Source: Bryoerythrophyllum caledonicum
Taxonomy: Eukaryota > Streptophyta > Bryopsida > Pottiales > Pottiaceae
Assembly: GCA_963971425.1 (NCBI GenBank)
Contig: OZ020519.1
Span: 24,964,786-25,028,785, forward strand
Length of the DNA stretch: 64,000 nt
Direction of reading: 5' to 3'
Shown: one piece after another, positions 23,709 to 34,268 of the stretch
Layout: each line of letters begins with the position of its first letter
How positions within the stretch are numbered: position 1 is the stretch's first letter
Notes under the pieces: generated by a model
What the model saw: only the letters and a program-made list of their open reading frames with translations
Database searches by the model: none
What the model was told of the DNA's origin: nothing
Translations under genes and position numbers: made by a program

Positions 23709-25180
23709 AAAGTGAAAAATATGAAGATCTCTAAGTTTTATGTGGATATGAAGAAGTTCTTTTAGTACCTTGCCCAACAATATGTGACAATGTGTGAAAA
23801 TGTTTGACTTGGGATAAAATGATATTCTTACATCAAAGACAAGAAACGTTTTTTGACAATATGAAAGGAAAATATATTAGTTGCGAGTATTGAAAATCTC
23901 ACATTCAATAGAATGTTCTAGCAAAAGTTTTTTGGAGTTGCCCAACATGCCCACACTCGGAACATTTTTCTTTAAGATGGCATAAATATTTTTCTAGAGG
24001 TCCGATGAGAATAAAAAGTTGTGCTCTCATGTACCTCTCATGCAGCTTCAAACAAAATTTCAGGGATTTGAGATATAATTTGCAACCGTGGAAACGTGCC
24101 GGAGATATGCAAAAGCCCACTTTTATCATATAGGGGTTGAGAGCAACCAATCTTGTAACCAATAAAATATTAGAAGGTGGAGGAGTTGTATGCCGTGTTT
24201 TAAACAATCAACTTTGGGTCAAACTTGACGTTGTATCTCTGCCATGTCAAACAAGCGAGCCAGCATCGCTAGCGTGTCTTCACCGACACAAGGTACTCTA
24301 CCTTAGTGGTCCGAGTACTTCACAGCGTCGGCGAAGTAGCAAAGAAACCGAGCATGGCGCACCAAGTCGTCAAGTTCCACAAATACAAGATTCTCTACCT
24401 TAGTGATCCGACTATGACACAGCGTCGGCGAAGTAGCATAGAAACTGAGCATGACGCACCAAGTCGTAATTCTCTATCTGATGCATATTCCACCTTCAAT
24501 GAGCTGCCACAATGTGGACCCGACATCGCACTCAGGAGAATACAGACATGTAAGTTTATTCTTTCAGTGAGTTACACAGTCAAACTGCTTAAATTGTTAA
24601 TTTAATAATTAAAATCTAAAAAAATCTTATAAAAAGATCAACAGAAAACAAGCCTCGAAATATCACCTCGCCTGATGATTCACGTGACTCCTGTTCACCT
24701 CTTCATTCCACAATTAGGGTCTTACTAAGAAAACAATAAGTTGTGGACTTTGTCAAATTGCCCCTACTTCTAGTGTTGAACGATGATCTCCACTATAATT
24801 AGAGTCATGGAAACAAGCCAATTATTCCCCAAAGTAGCTACTATTTCAAAGGAAATTTTTCATCTAGCTAATTGACAAGGAGATAGAGAGAAACGTGAAC
24901 CTAGAAACCTCCATGAATCAAGCTTTTGTTTGGGAAAGTGCAATTATAAATGCCACTAAGACCCAAATAGTAAATGCTATCGTTACTTTCTCCTTTGAAG
25001 CCCTATAACCGTTTAACCTACTACTAAGTATCTCAAGAAGAACGGACATAGAATACTAACTACGAACTAAATCACTGAATGTTATGTGACAAAGATTACT
25101 TCCGAGTTTTGCTGTATATTATATCTGCCACTCGCTAAGACTACCACAATATTGTTCTATTACCCAACGGGTATCTCCTA
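23709..25180 (+). repeat. Segmental duplication, copy A left part (matches 45411-47829)
   Basis: From about 23709 to 25180 the sequence is nearly identical to 45411-47829, once the 925-bp MITE and its TTAA (45689-46617) are removed from the latter. Identity stops abruptly after gggtatctccta in both copies. On this side a LINE fragment begins. Confidence 0.85.
24137..24605 (+). CDS. Unrecognised ORF segment with 97-bp tandem repeat (copy A)
   Basis: Two overlapping frames (24137-24403, then 24306-24605) together carry a duplicated peptide: LYLSGPSTSQRRRSSKETEH, then LYLSDPTMTQRRRSSIETEH. The underlying DNA unit is 97 bp (24321 against 24418). This is not a multiple of three, so the two peptide copies lie in different frames. 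After the second copy the frame continues NSLSDAYSTFNELPQCGPDIALRRIQT and runs into gtaagt at about 24550, a good plant 5' splice site. It could be a decayed exon or part of a mobile element. The second copy at 46786-47254 is nearly identical. The protein is not recognised, and whether it is expressed is unknown. Confidence 0.3.
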
Positions 25181-25688
25181 TTAGTAAGAACTCCGGGCTT
25201 CTTAGAAGGTTGGCGTGAATGAAGTGTCTGTTCGTTCCTTTCACTATATCGATGCCCAAAAGACAAGGATAAGTGGTTGGGAACTACTTCCCCCTTTCGA
25301 GGGTAGACACTATGGAAAGTAGCAAGTGACCAAGGAAAGGAAAAGTATTTCTTTTCAAAGCGAGGTTAGAGAGAGGGATACAAAGAATTTATTAATTGAT
25401 TTAAAGTAATAATAACGGTTTTTTCTTTTTCTTTTTCTTTTGCTAATATAGAAGCTTGAAGATAATAGATATCCAACTGAAGCTCAAAGACAATCAGGCA
25501 AAATATAATTCTGCGATTTGAGTAAGCATAAGAAAATATGTTTAACAAAATATGGGTGTAGATTAGTAAGCTAGATTGTAATTAAGAAAGAATATATTCT
25601 AATTATTTTGGTAAGGATAATTGTACCAGTGAACTAAGTATCTTAGAGAATATAGGAATTGATGTTTGGTGATAAAGCTAGGAACAAG

Positions 25689-26090
25689 TTAGGGGAGGTG
25701 TAAGAATCTTAACGTTCTCTGCATCATGTCTCCAACTTGGGCCGACAATTGTTCTTCTAATAACTCTTTCGGATGTCCAAGAAGCCAACGATTATGACCC
25801 CAATGTGTTGCGCCCTCCTAGGGTGGTATTGGATTGGCGATTAGGCCCCATAGTTGGTCTTGATTGGGTCCTTCATATGTTGCTTCAAAGTAACGAATTG
25901 GTCCTTCAACCTCGGTCCTTCCGACCCATAGAAATTGGCTCAATACTCATGCTTGACCTCGAATGAGATCTCCAATGAATCTCACTTGAGCTCTATTCGT
26001 GGCAGAAGGCTCGGGTCTCTCTGGTATGCGAGTAGGTGAAGGGGGATAAATTGGAGGTCCTGGACAAAGAGGGGCTCTATCAGGACAACC
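25689..26090 (-). pseudogene. Gag-like ORF relic, family of 1232-1696
   Basis: The minus strand reads through about 130 codons with two stops. It shows QVRFIGDLIRG, EGPIRYFEATYEGPNQDQLW, THWGHNRWLLGHPKELLEEQ and MMQRTLRFLHLP before a terminal stop at 25689. The order and spacing match the intact-looking ORF at 1232-1696, so the two are homologous, although the protein is not one I can name. It lies in the same orientation as the surrounding LINE fragment but is absent from the larger LINE copy. It is therefore probably a separate insertion. Confidence 0.45.
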
Positions 26091-27227
26091 AAAGTTCAGA
26101 GGGCCTTTGAGTCTGGGTTGTTGGGAAGGTGGTTCTAAAACAAGTCAGTGATAGGTGGACATATGTGGTGTCTACACTGAGGAGAAGGTGGTTGTGTGAG
26201 AGGAAGATTGTGATCTAGAAGATCAGAAAATGAGAGCTCTTGCTCGGCATGTGTAGTTTGAGATACTATCATCGGTTAGGAAGCTATATTAGGAGAAGGT
26301 TGAGTATTGACATCTACAGGGTTGTCAGAGCTCGAGGAGCAATACCATATGGTGTTAGACATGGTGGTATGCGGCGTACAGGTGATGGGTGCTACTGATG
26401 TGGTTGGAAGTAGAGATGGTTGGGATTTTAGGGGCGTCTTTTTTATAAGGAAGTGTTGGTGGTCAGATGGATCTTTTAGACTGCTCCCGAATCACTTTTT
26501 TTGTCAGTGTGAGACAAATGTCAATATATGTGTGGACCGTTTGTTATTTTGTTTTGGGCATAAGTTGTGTGACGGTGGTTTTGTCTGTATGTACACAGTG
26601 TAGTAAGCATGAATCTCGTGTTGATTATTTTAGTCATAAAGTGGTTGTCAAGTGAGCATTGTCCGTGTTGTGCTTTAAAATCATGAATGTTTGTCATTTA
26701 GTGAGGTATTATTAATATAGCATTAGCTAATAGTAGGATGGTGTTTGGGAGGAGTTTGATGTAAGTGACTATGGGGGGTCATGGATTGTGGGTATTGGTT
26801 GGTTATTTTCAATGCGTCTTTTGTGTAATAATATAGACATGGCATGGTGGGTGGCGATGGTGTTAATATTTTTCAATGTGTGTTTAATGTTGGTGATTGG
26901 GAGTTTGAATCTCTCTACAAGTATTGTTATTGGTGGGATGTGTGATGTGGCTCTAGCTCCAGCTGTAACAATGATGATAGGATCAACTTTCCAGCCATGG
27001 CTAATTATACTATCAATTAGTGGTTGGTATTTAATGGTTTTGTTTAGAGTTGTTTGAGTTGAGAATCGGTCATTGCAGTATGCAAATTCAATAAATTGTA
27101 TTGTTAAATTTGGGTTTATATTGATGGGGGGGGTGGCGTTTAGTTGTAGGCCTTGAACACAGAGTATGTCAGGCCTAAATCGAGCATTACAATGGCATCT
27201 CGGAAGGAGGCATGTGCATGGAAGGAG

Positions 27228-27724
27228 TCATGAGGGGACGGTATTTTCCGGTGGGTTATTGTTGTAGGTGCCTACGTTCATGAGGGTGTAGCAGCGGAAT
27301 TTATTGGAGGAAATTAACTTTTTTTGAATTTCGCATACAACTTTGTTATGGCGTTTGTAATTAGGGCGTGGATGTGGGGGTGGTGACATTTTAACAAGAG
27401 ATGATGCCATGTGTCACGATCAGTGGAATTACATACGGAGCACGTTATATTGGGAAATCTGATATGTCCAAAGAATAATTGTTTTCGGGCGTTTCCCATA
27501 CATTGTCCAGTTTGGAATTTAATGAGACATGTAGTTTGGGCGTCAGTGATGGTTGAATTGTTCCAAAAGTCAATTGAGAGTTTTGTATTGATGTCAGTGT
27601 TATTAAGCCATTTTTCTATGTTGGAAAATTGTGTTGCTATGACTACTAAATTGTGAATTCTATCATATTTTAGTATGTATTTGTCTAGAAATTGTATTGG
27701 TCCATTGTCTGGTAAGTTTGTCAT
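27228..27724 (-). pseudogene. LINE ORF2 C-terminal part with Cys/His motif
   Basis: The ORF shows LIKFQTGQCMGNARKQLFFG, CSVCNSTDRDTWHHLLLKCHH and PHIHALI. This is the Cys/His-containing C-terminal region found downstream of the RNase H domain in many plant-type LINEs. It is co-linear with 36089-36898 (LIKFRTGQYVGNARKQLFFG, CPIYTSTNPDTWLHVLLKC). This copy keeps the second Cys, which the larger copy has lost. Reverse transcriptase and endonuclease are missing, so it is a truncated relic. Confidence 0.75.
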
Positions 27725-27778
27725 GTTAGGCCATTGGTCTTGGTGATAATTGTATGGGGTGTGATGTGCATATTCGTG

Positions 27779-29283
27779 AAGTCTGCAACCCCACTGGCCT
27801 CCTTGTGGCGCATTTTTACTGTCATAACCAACAACTCACTCAGACGGAGCAGAGGTTATACGACAAAGTCCTCAGCTTCTAGAAGTACGGAGGTGAAGAG
27901 ACAGAAGAAGAGTCCGGAGAGGCAGCGGAACCAATGCCGGACTTAGCAATAGCGGACACTCCGGAAGAAGACCGGAGGGCACAGAAGAGGGCTCGAGACA
28001 AGGAGTCAACATTGGAGAGTCCGGACACCAGTACTACGTTTGGATCGTCCGGTACAGACGAGTCCGGGCCGTTCGAGGAAGCCAGCCAGAAGAAGAGGAA
28101 GCTCGACCCAAAAGACTCTAAGGGCCATATGAAGGAGATCGACGACCTCCTGCGCGGGCTAACCTGGAGAGTGGCAGCTCTCAACGAGCTCAACTACGTC
28201 ATGAAGACAGGCGTGGAACAGGTCTTTCAGAGTCTTGATGTTGACCGGCTGGAAGATGCGATCCGCCGGGTGGAGGATTTCCGGAACAAGGAGATTTCCC
28301 TGAAGGCAGTGCATTTACAGGTTACCAACCTGTACAAATCCAACACAGCGTTGGAAAAGCAGGCAGTGCACTTGCGACAGGAGACAACACTGGCAGTGGT
28401 GGCCCGGAAACAAGCGGAGGCAAGAGCCAATGCATCGGCAGTCGCCTTGATGGAGGTTTGGGAGGCTGTGAACTTTCCGGTGGATACAGCCAACCGAAGC
28501 AAGCTCTTCACCGAACTGGTGGAGAAGGAGAAGAAGGTGACCCGAACTAACATCTTTTGGTTCCTCCTCGATCAAGCGGAGAAGATGGGCCAAACTTGGG
28601 CACAGATGCAGCTTTTGGTGAGCAACATCACTTAAGTGGATCTGGAAGATCAGGCGGCCCAAATACCGGAAGATTTCACGACCCCGGACTGGACCACGGC
28701 CCCATTGGAACCGCCACAGTCCGAGCCGGCTCCAGCTCCAGGGACCTCAGCGAATCTGGAGGACCTCGATACCCCATCACCACGGACATCGGCAGAAGGT
28801 ATAGTGTCTCCCAACCCCAACACAGAAGAGATACTGAAGAATCTGCTGACGCCCCCGACCATGCGCCTGCCGGATCCACCGGAGGAGATTGACTCCCAGG
28901 CACCATCCAAGTCCGTGTCCCGGAGGTTGGCACACGCCCCAGAGAGTCCTTCCGGAAGTTACAGGGACGTGATCAAAGAGGTCAAACCGACTGCCGAGCC
29001 GGAACCACTGTCGCCTCCAGTTCCGGAAGCTGCACTGGAACGACAACCGCCACCTCCGAACTCCAGGACTCCGGTAGCAAGGGTTTCTCAAGCCGCGGAA
29101 CCGTCGTCCCGTAAGGGCAACTTTTCTCCGGCAACATTGAAGAAGGGAAAGGGTAAGCAGCGGGTGCCTATGGAGATATCCCCCATGCGCAGAAGTAGGA
29201 GAAATCGGGCACCAGGTGCGCCGTCTTTGGGTAGGGTTAGATGTAGCATTTTTGGGCTGCAATTCCAGACCAGCAGCGATTAA
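27779..29283 (+). pseudogene. Gag-like coiled-coil/proline-rich ORF, two stops
   Basis: One frame stays coding-like from 27779 (VCNPTGLLVAHFYCHNQQ) to a stop at 29281-29283. It is interrupted by TAG at 27880-27882 and TAA at 28633-28635. The first part is charged (PDLAIADTPEEDRRAQKRAR). A helical, probably coiled-coil middle (LEDAIRRVEDFRNKEISLK to ARKQAEARANASAVALMEVW) follows. The C-terminal third is Pro/Ser-rich and ends in a basic cluster (KKGKGKQR, RRSRRNR). This arrangement resembles the structural (gag-like) protein of a retroelement, but no zinc knuckle, protease or polymerase is visible. It is much more GC-rich than its surroundings and begins exactly where the LINE fragment stops. 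Function is inferred only. Confidence 0.5.
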
Positions 29284-31330
29284 CGATGAGGCTCAAATTG
29301 CACCCGGCTGCGGACGGAATCAACTACCAATTTTTGTAGCTTAAGGTCGGAAATCCGGAGTCCGGAAACTTTCCCGAGATTATAGAATCTGAGATCCAAT
29401 CTGGAACTTTTCCAGATTTCTCGGATCTTGTAGATAAGATCCTCCGGATTCCTAACAGATAGGAGGAAGACTAAGTTTGGGAAACTTAGTTAGTACCTAG
29501 TAGTGCAGTTTTGGAAAAACTCCCCATCTTGTTTTCTTGCGTTGAATTTACTCCAGGCCTTCTACCTAGATTTGCTTCCTAGTCTCATTGGTGAGGAGTG
29601 TCGTCTTTGTGAGTAACGGATCCATTCTTGAGTGTGTTGTTGTGTAAGCATTCTTCCGGAGTGGAGTGATAAATTGGTTGCTAGAGAGAAACCGGTCAGA
29701 ATCCGTATTAGAAGATCGCCTGGGAGGGCTGGAGGGCTAGTGCAGAGGTGTTCCAGGTGGTCTCCAGGGTCTGGAAGTAGTCAGGAGGAGAAGAGATTAA
29801 CTCCAAAGGTGTCCCTGGTAATCTCTAGGACACGGAAGAATCCGTATTAACCTCGATTCCAGTCAAGGCCGGAGTTTTCCCTCAAGATAGGAAAAAGCCT
29901 GATACGTAGGTTTAGACGGAGTACTCCTGGTAAATGGTAACATCTGCTCTGGAGAATCACAACTATACTTACCGGAATGTTGTTGTAGTCCGGAATTGTC
30001 TCTGCGTGACTACGTTCGGAAGGCCATCCGGATGATGTGAGAGTACAAGTCTAGCAACAACAATCAATCATCGGATAGCGGAGTAGGGAGAGTGGGTATC
30101 CGGCCACTATAATTCCGGGGTAGTTGATATCTAGCCACTTAAAGTCACAAGGTAGAGGAGAATCCGGCCACTTACACAAAACAGGATCAGTGGCCTTCCG
30201 GTCACTCGCTTAACCCTAAAGGACCAATGTCCCCTTGGGGGACATTTTGAGTTTGGGTAAGGTACCACGTTCTCAATTCTAGGCATTATTTTATGAGATT
30301 TTTTATTGAATGGACAACTTTTGATTAGCTTTGCGTAGACACAAATTTCGTAGAATTCCGACTCACAGTTCAAAAGTTACAATTTATTTTCACTTACATA
30401 TACAAATAGTGCAGCAGTTTAGTGTGACATATCACAAGTACTGTCACCAAACTTTAATAACTTCTAAATTCAATAGAAATTCGAGTTTTTGTCCATTTAA
30501 AAGAAAGAAAATGTCTTCTTGGAAAGGAAATTGAGATCTTTGCATCTACCGTACGGATTTGTGAATTTCAAATATTTGAGAAGGATATGATATATACAAA
30601 AGATAAAGTGTATTGTTGATTCTCGGCACATAGTTGCATTGCAGGATTTTTTAGAACATCTTCTACACCTCTTCTACTTCTAAAATTTGGTGCACATGTG
30701 CCCAACATGATCCTTTTCAAGTTAACACAATAAAATCACAGCCCGTAGTGCAAAAAGTTGCCATAGAAGGTGGTCGAAGTTTGTTGAAGGTGTATAGTAT
30801 GACCTGAAAAAGAGATTATGTCGCACTTCAAAGGCTAATATCTTTCAGTCCGTGCGGTCAAACTTACCAAAAATTTTACCACATACTCTCATACAAGTCT
30901 AGTACAAGATCCTATGGTTAAATTTTCAAAAAAATGATTTTGTATCATTTTGTGTTGAATGTGCTGAAAATGGCAGTTTTGGAGTGTTTTTGAGGAAAAA
31001 TTGCCTTGGTCCTTTAGGAATTAAACCTTCCGGAAGACTCTCTGAGGAGGACCAGAGAATAATCAAACTACCTACCGGTTGCCCGGAACCTAGTTCCAGC
31101 AATCACTGTACAAATTTCGGACTCCGGAATGATCCGAATCCGTAATACATGAGTGAATAGAATGGCTAATCCATGAACGATTGATGTGGTAGTTTAGTTT
31201 TGGGGGATATTCTGAAAAGAACACTAGATGTCTGTCGGAACGAAACCGGAGTGGTTTACTTTGGAAGCATTTAGTGACGATTGAGTGCATTCCGGAGGAA
31301 TATTGACTCTACACACTGCAACATTGGCTG
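29284..31330. other. CCGGA-rich non-coding tail, possible LTR/UTR
   Basis: After the gag-like ORF about 1.2 kb of DNA, excluding the nested MITE at 30214-31020, is strikingly enriched in ccgga/tccgg words. It ends near 31320 where TTAA-family sequence resumes. The composition matches the ORF upstream, so both probably belong to one element. No second copy is present that would prove a long terminal repeat. Confidence 0.45.
30214..31020 (+). mobile_element. TTAA-family MITE, 0.8 kb subfamily
   Basis: The left end CCCTAAAGGACCA and the right end tggtcctttaggaa are flanked by TTAA at 30210-30213 and 31021-31024. Length is 807 bp. The interior (aatgtcc..gggacattttgagtttggg) matches 47895 onward, defining a shorter subfamily distinct from the 0.92 kb one. 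It lies inside the CCGGA-rich element. Confidence 0.8.
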
Positions 31331-31339
31331 ACCTTGCCA

Positions 31340-31564
31340 GTCAAGGGGGAAAAATACTTTTTCTTGCACTTCAAACCCTATAATCTTCACATCAGTGCGG
31401 TGGATTGCAACCAAATTTGTATTGTAAGTTCATATACATGTCTTTTTAAATATTGTACAATTGAAAGTCTAAAATTAAACTTTAATGTTAGATTTTGTTG
31501 CCACTCATTGATGATGGCAGTTTTGGAGTGTTTCATGAGGGAAAATGCCTTGGGCTTTTAGGGG
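31340..31564 (+). mobile_element. TTAA-family MITE, right-end fragment upstream of LOR copy A
   Basis: The segment contains the conserved interior gcggtggattgcaacc and ends in ttttaggggg-type terminus (cttttagggg) followed by TTAA at 31565-31568. The left part is cut off by the CCGGA-rich element. Confidence 0.7.
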
Positions 31565-33792
31565 TTAAACTATACATCGTCCAGTAAAAGCAGTCGGTGA
31601 ATACTGACAAAGTCCATTCGTAGAGTGCCTGAGAATATTTTGCAGAGTGCATGAACCTGCTTCGCAATTGCCTTGTAATTCGATGGTCGCTCTAGCCCAA
31701 AAATAAAATACGGCCAGATATTACTCTACAGGCCCCTCCTTCTGAAAATAGGTCACCCATCCAAAAATAAAATAGGGGCCAGGCTTTGGTTGCCCCACCT
31801 CCCACCGAGAAAAGCTCGTGAGCAGTCGGCGGGTCAACTTCGCTTGTTGTTCACGGCATTTGGTCGAAGCGCGGACTGAGCAACAGCTACATCACTCACT
31901 TTATGAGTACACTTCACCTGCAACGTCTCCGCTAGATCAGTCCATTCAGTTCGTGCAAGATCGATTAACTAGAGATCAACATTAGAATTTCCAGATCTGT
32001 CGCAGCTTTCACTTTCTCAACAGATCATTGCTGCATAGTAGATCAGGTCTGCAGCTTCACGTTTTCTGTTTGCACTGGTTTGTTTGGATTCTGCGAAAGA
32101 TCGATTAGCTAGAGACCCTTAGTAGTTCCAGATCAACTTGAATATCGTCGCAGCTTTCACTTTCTCTAAAGACTTGATGAAACACTATCCAACTGTTGCA
32201 TAAGAGATCAGGTCTGCAGCTTCATGTCTTTATAATTGTACTGGTCTGTCTGAATTTTTTTCTAATCTGTCGTTGATTTGGTGCAGTTGACGAGGTGAGT
32301 GAAGAAACTAGGGAAGTTTGACCTGGTGATGGAGTATGTGGAGACGGAGCCGTTGAATGAGCAGAAACGGGAGGCGGGCGCGGTGGTGGGATCGCAGTAC
32401 TGCCTCCAGAAGGCGGAGTAGTTCACCCTGGAGAATGCCGTCTTCTCCAAGGCGTGGTCCATCACCAACGCCGACGGCCAGGAGGTCTTCCGCGTGCGCG
32501 GCAAGCGAGTGGATTGGTGCAAAGCCAAGCGGGAGCTCGTCGACATGGACGGCAACACCATCGTCCTCATGGAACAGAAGGTACAACCACGGCTGTTAGC
32601 GGTGGACTTCAGTAGTGCTGGATCATGCATGGAGTATGTAGCTAGGGGCATGTTAGGATTATCAAATAAGTAGAGAAGAGATTTATCGATACAGGCTTTC
32701 TTCGTTTACTGATTTTCATGGAATCTGCTGAGTTTTCTTCTGTTGTTCGTTCAGCCATGGTCGTGGATGGGAGTCTGGAGAGCGTTTCAGCCCGGGAACA
32801 AAGAGCAGCCGCTGTGGACCATGAAGAAATCCACTTTCTGCAGCCTCGGCCCACAGCTGCAGATCTTCCTGCCTTCCAACGCGGAGAAAGAGGTCCCGGA
32901 TTACACCATCAAAGGCGAGTGGCTGTGTAAAAAGTGCACCATCTTCCTGGGCGAGCAGAAGGTGGCAGAGGTAATTATCAAGTATCAAAACCAGATTAGA
33001 GATGATTATTTGTTGCCAAAATGAGTTGCTCTCGGCTGATATCCAGGTCTACACAGGCGATACTAGTCTGAGAACTTGAGATACCTGGGTGATACTCGTG
33101 CAGTCACCGACACTTACAGAACATTATTATCCTGCGAAGGCTGCATGAGGTCATGAGTCTCGACATGTCCATGTTTGTACAGCCAGCCTTCCGAGGTGTA
33201 CGACGTTGTTTACTTGTCCATTTCGTGATGAAACACAACCTGAGATTTTCCATGCTGATTCTCTTCATGACTGGCAGGTGGTGCGTGATGCGTCGTTGAA
33301 GAATGTGTTGATTGAGAAGAGCATATTCCACGTGTTGGTGCAGCCGCGCGTGGACGCGGCCTTCATCTTCTCCCTCATCGTCATCATGGACAAGCTCTAC
33401 ATCCACAACATCAAAAGCCACGGAGGCGGTGGTGGCGCGCCCACTGGCGGCGCTTGAAACAATGTGCATACGTTGATGATGTTCCCTTCAGATTATTCCC
33501 TAGTTTTGCAGCTTCTTGCCTGTCAATCGCAGCCATGTTAGGCCAGGAAAATTTATACTTGAAAGTGATGTCTCACCGTTGCTTCCTTGTCCATGTCACC
33601 TCGATCACGAACGCCGTATTATCAACCGGGTGTAAGGGTGGGTGTTAGAGTAGTATCGCCTGCGTATTGCATGGGTGTCAGCCGAGAATTGGGCATACAC
33701 GAGTTGCTACGTTGGCAACCTGCAGCAGTCCAAGTAGGGAGTAGATTTTACAGCTAGAACAAGCAAGGACTCCATTTGGTTTGGGTATCTTC
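31565..33792 (+). repeat. Segmental duplication, copy A right part (matches 50124-52546)
   Basis: The segment carries the LOR gene with upstream and downstream flanks. It is nearly identical to 50124-52546, with coding coordinates offset by 18769. Differences include a 156-bp retroposon plus its duplication present only in the other copy, a short deletion in the upstream repeat here, and 15 extra bases near the 3' end of the coding region here. Identity stops after gggtatcttc at 33792. Confidence 0.9.
32329..33457 (+). pseudogene. LURP-one-related (LOR) gene, copy A, nonsense-mutated
   Basis: This is the paralogue of 51098-52211 with the same three-exon structure (32329-32580, 32755-32970, 33278-33457) and intact GT/AG splice sites. 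Codon 31, CAG in the other copy, is TAG here (32419-32421), which truncates the product just inside the LOR domain. Other changes are mild (KEQKW reads NEQKR). The last exon has 15 extra bases adding APTGG-like residues to the Gly-rich tail. The rest of the reading frame remains open, so inactivation looks recent. LOR proteins form a tubby-like C2 fold associated with the plasma membrane and, in Arabidopsis LURP1, with pathogen response. This copy is probably non-functional unless the stop is bypassed or a downstream start is used. Confidence 0.85.
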
Positions 33793-34268
33793 GAGAAGAA
33801 GAAGAATGCCGGTTACTGAAGGAGCCGGCGTGAATAAAGTGTTTGTTTGTTCCACCACTAAGACCATGCCCACCAGGCAAGGAATTAGTAGTATGGAGCT
33901 ACTTCCCCCTCTCGAGAGTAGACACTGTGTAACAAGTAACCATAAGGATGGAAATCATAATAGAGAAAAACCACAGTCAGGACAAGGGAGTGGGGAGAAA
34001 AGAAAAAGGAAAGAAAGGATAAGACAAAAAAGAGGGAAGGACTAAGAGGGTAGGGAGGGAGGAAATGAGTCGGGCACTGGGGAAGTTGGACGTTTTATGG
34101 TGTGTCATGTGGATGTGGGAGGGTTTGATTATTCTCTATTTTTCATTTATGTAATATTATGGACATGGCATGTTGGATTGCGATGGTGTTAATATTTTTG
34201 AAGGTATGTTTAATTGTGTCCATGGGTATTTTGAAAGTTTCTTCAAGGGTGTTCATGGGTGGGATATA

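Larger units (their letters stand above)
22606..24136 (+). mobile_element. TTAA-family MITE with TTGA flanks, interrupted
   Basis: The left end CCCCTAAATTTC and the right end tataGGGG are both flanked by TTGA (22602-22605 and 24137-24140) rather than TTAA. The span is 1531 bp. Removing the nested Harbinger-like MITE with its TAA (597 bp) leaves 934 bp. The right half recurs at 45411-46785 in the second copy of the segmental duplication, where it carries a different nested insertion. At about 23981-23984 this copy shows the uninterrupted TTAA of that site. Confidence 0.75.
25181..27778 (-). mobile_element. LINE fragment, copy 1 (5'-truncated, with internal insert)
   Basis: The minus strand carries the C-terminal part of a LINE ORF2 (27228-27724). 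The 3' flank at 26790-26950 matches 34130-34270 of the large LINE. The far 3' piece at 25195-25330 matches 33800-33950. Between them, 25330-26700 has no counterpart in the large LINE and contains a gag-like ORF relic. The 3' boundary falls exactly where the duplicated segment loses identity (25180). The upstream boundary at 27778 is where a CCGGA-rich element starts. Confidence 0.65.

Noticed and set aside
32262-33469. Minus-strand ORFs of 92-129 codons across LOR copy A (and 51031-52190 across copy B)
   Set aside because: They are antisense shadows of GC-rich LOR exons; the sense strand shows splice sites and LOR motifs.
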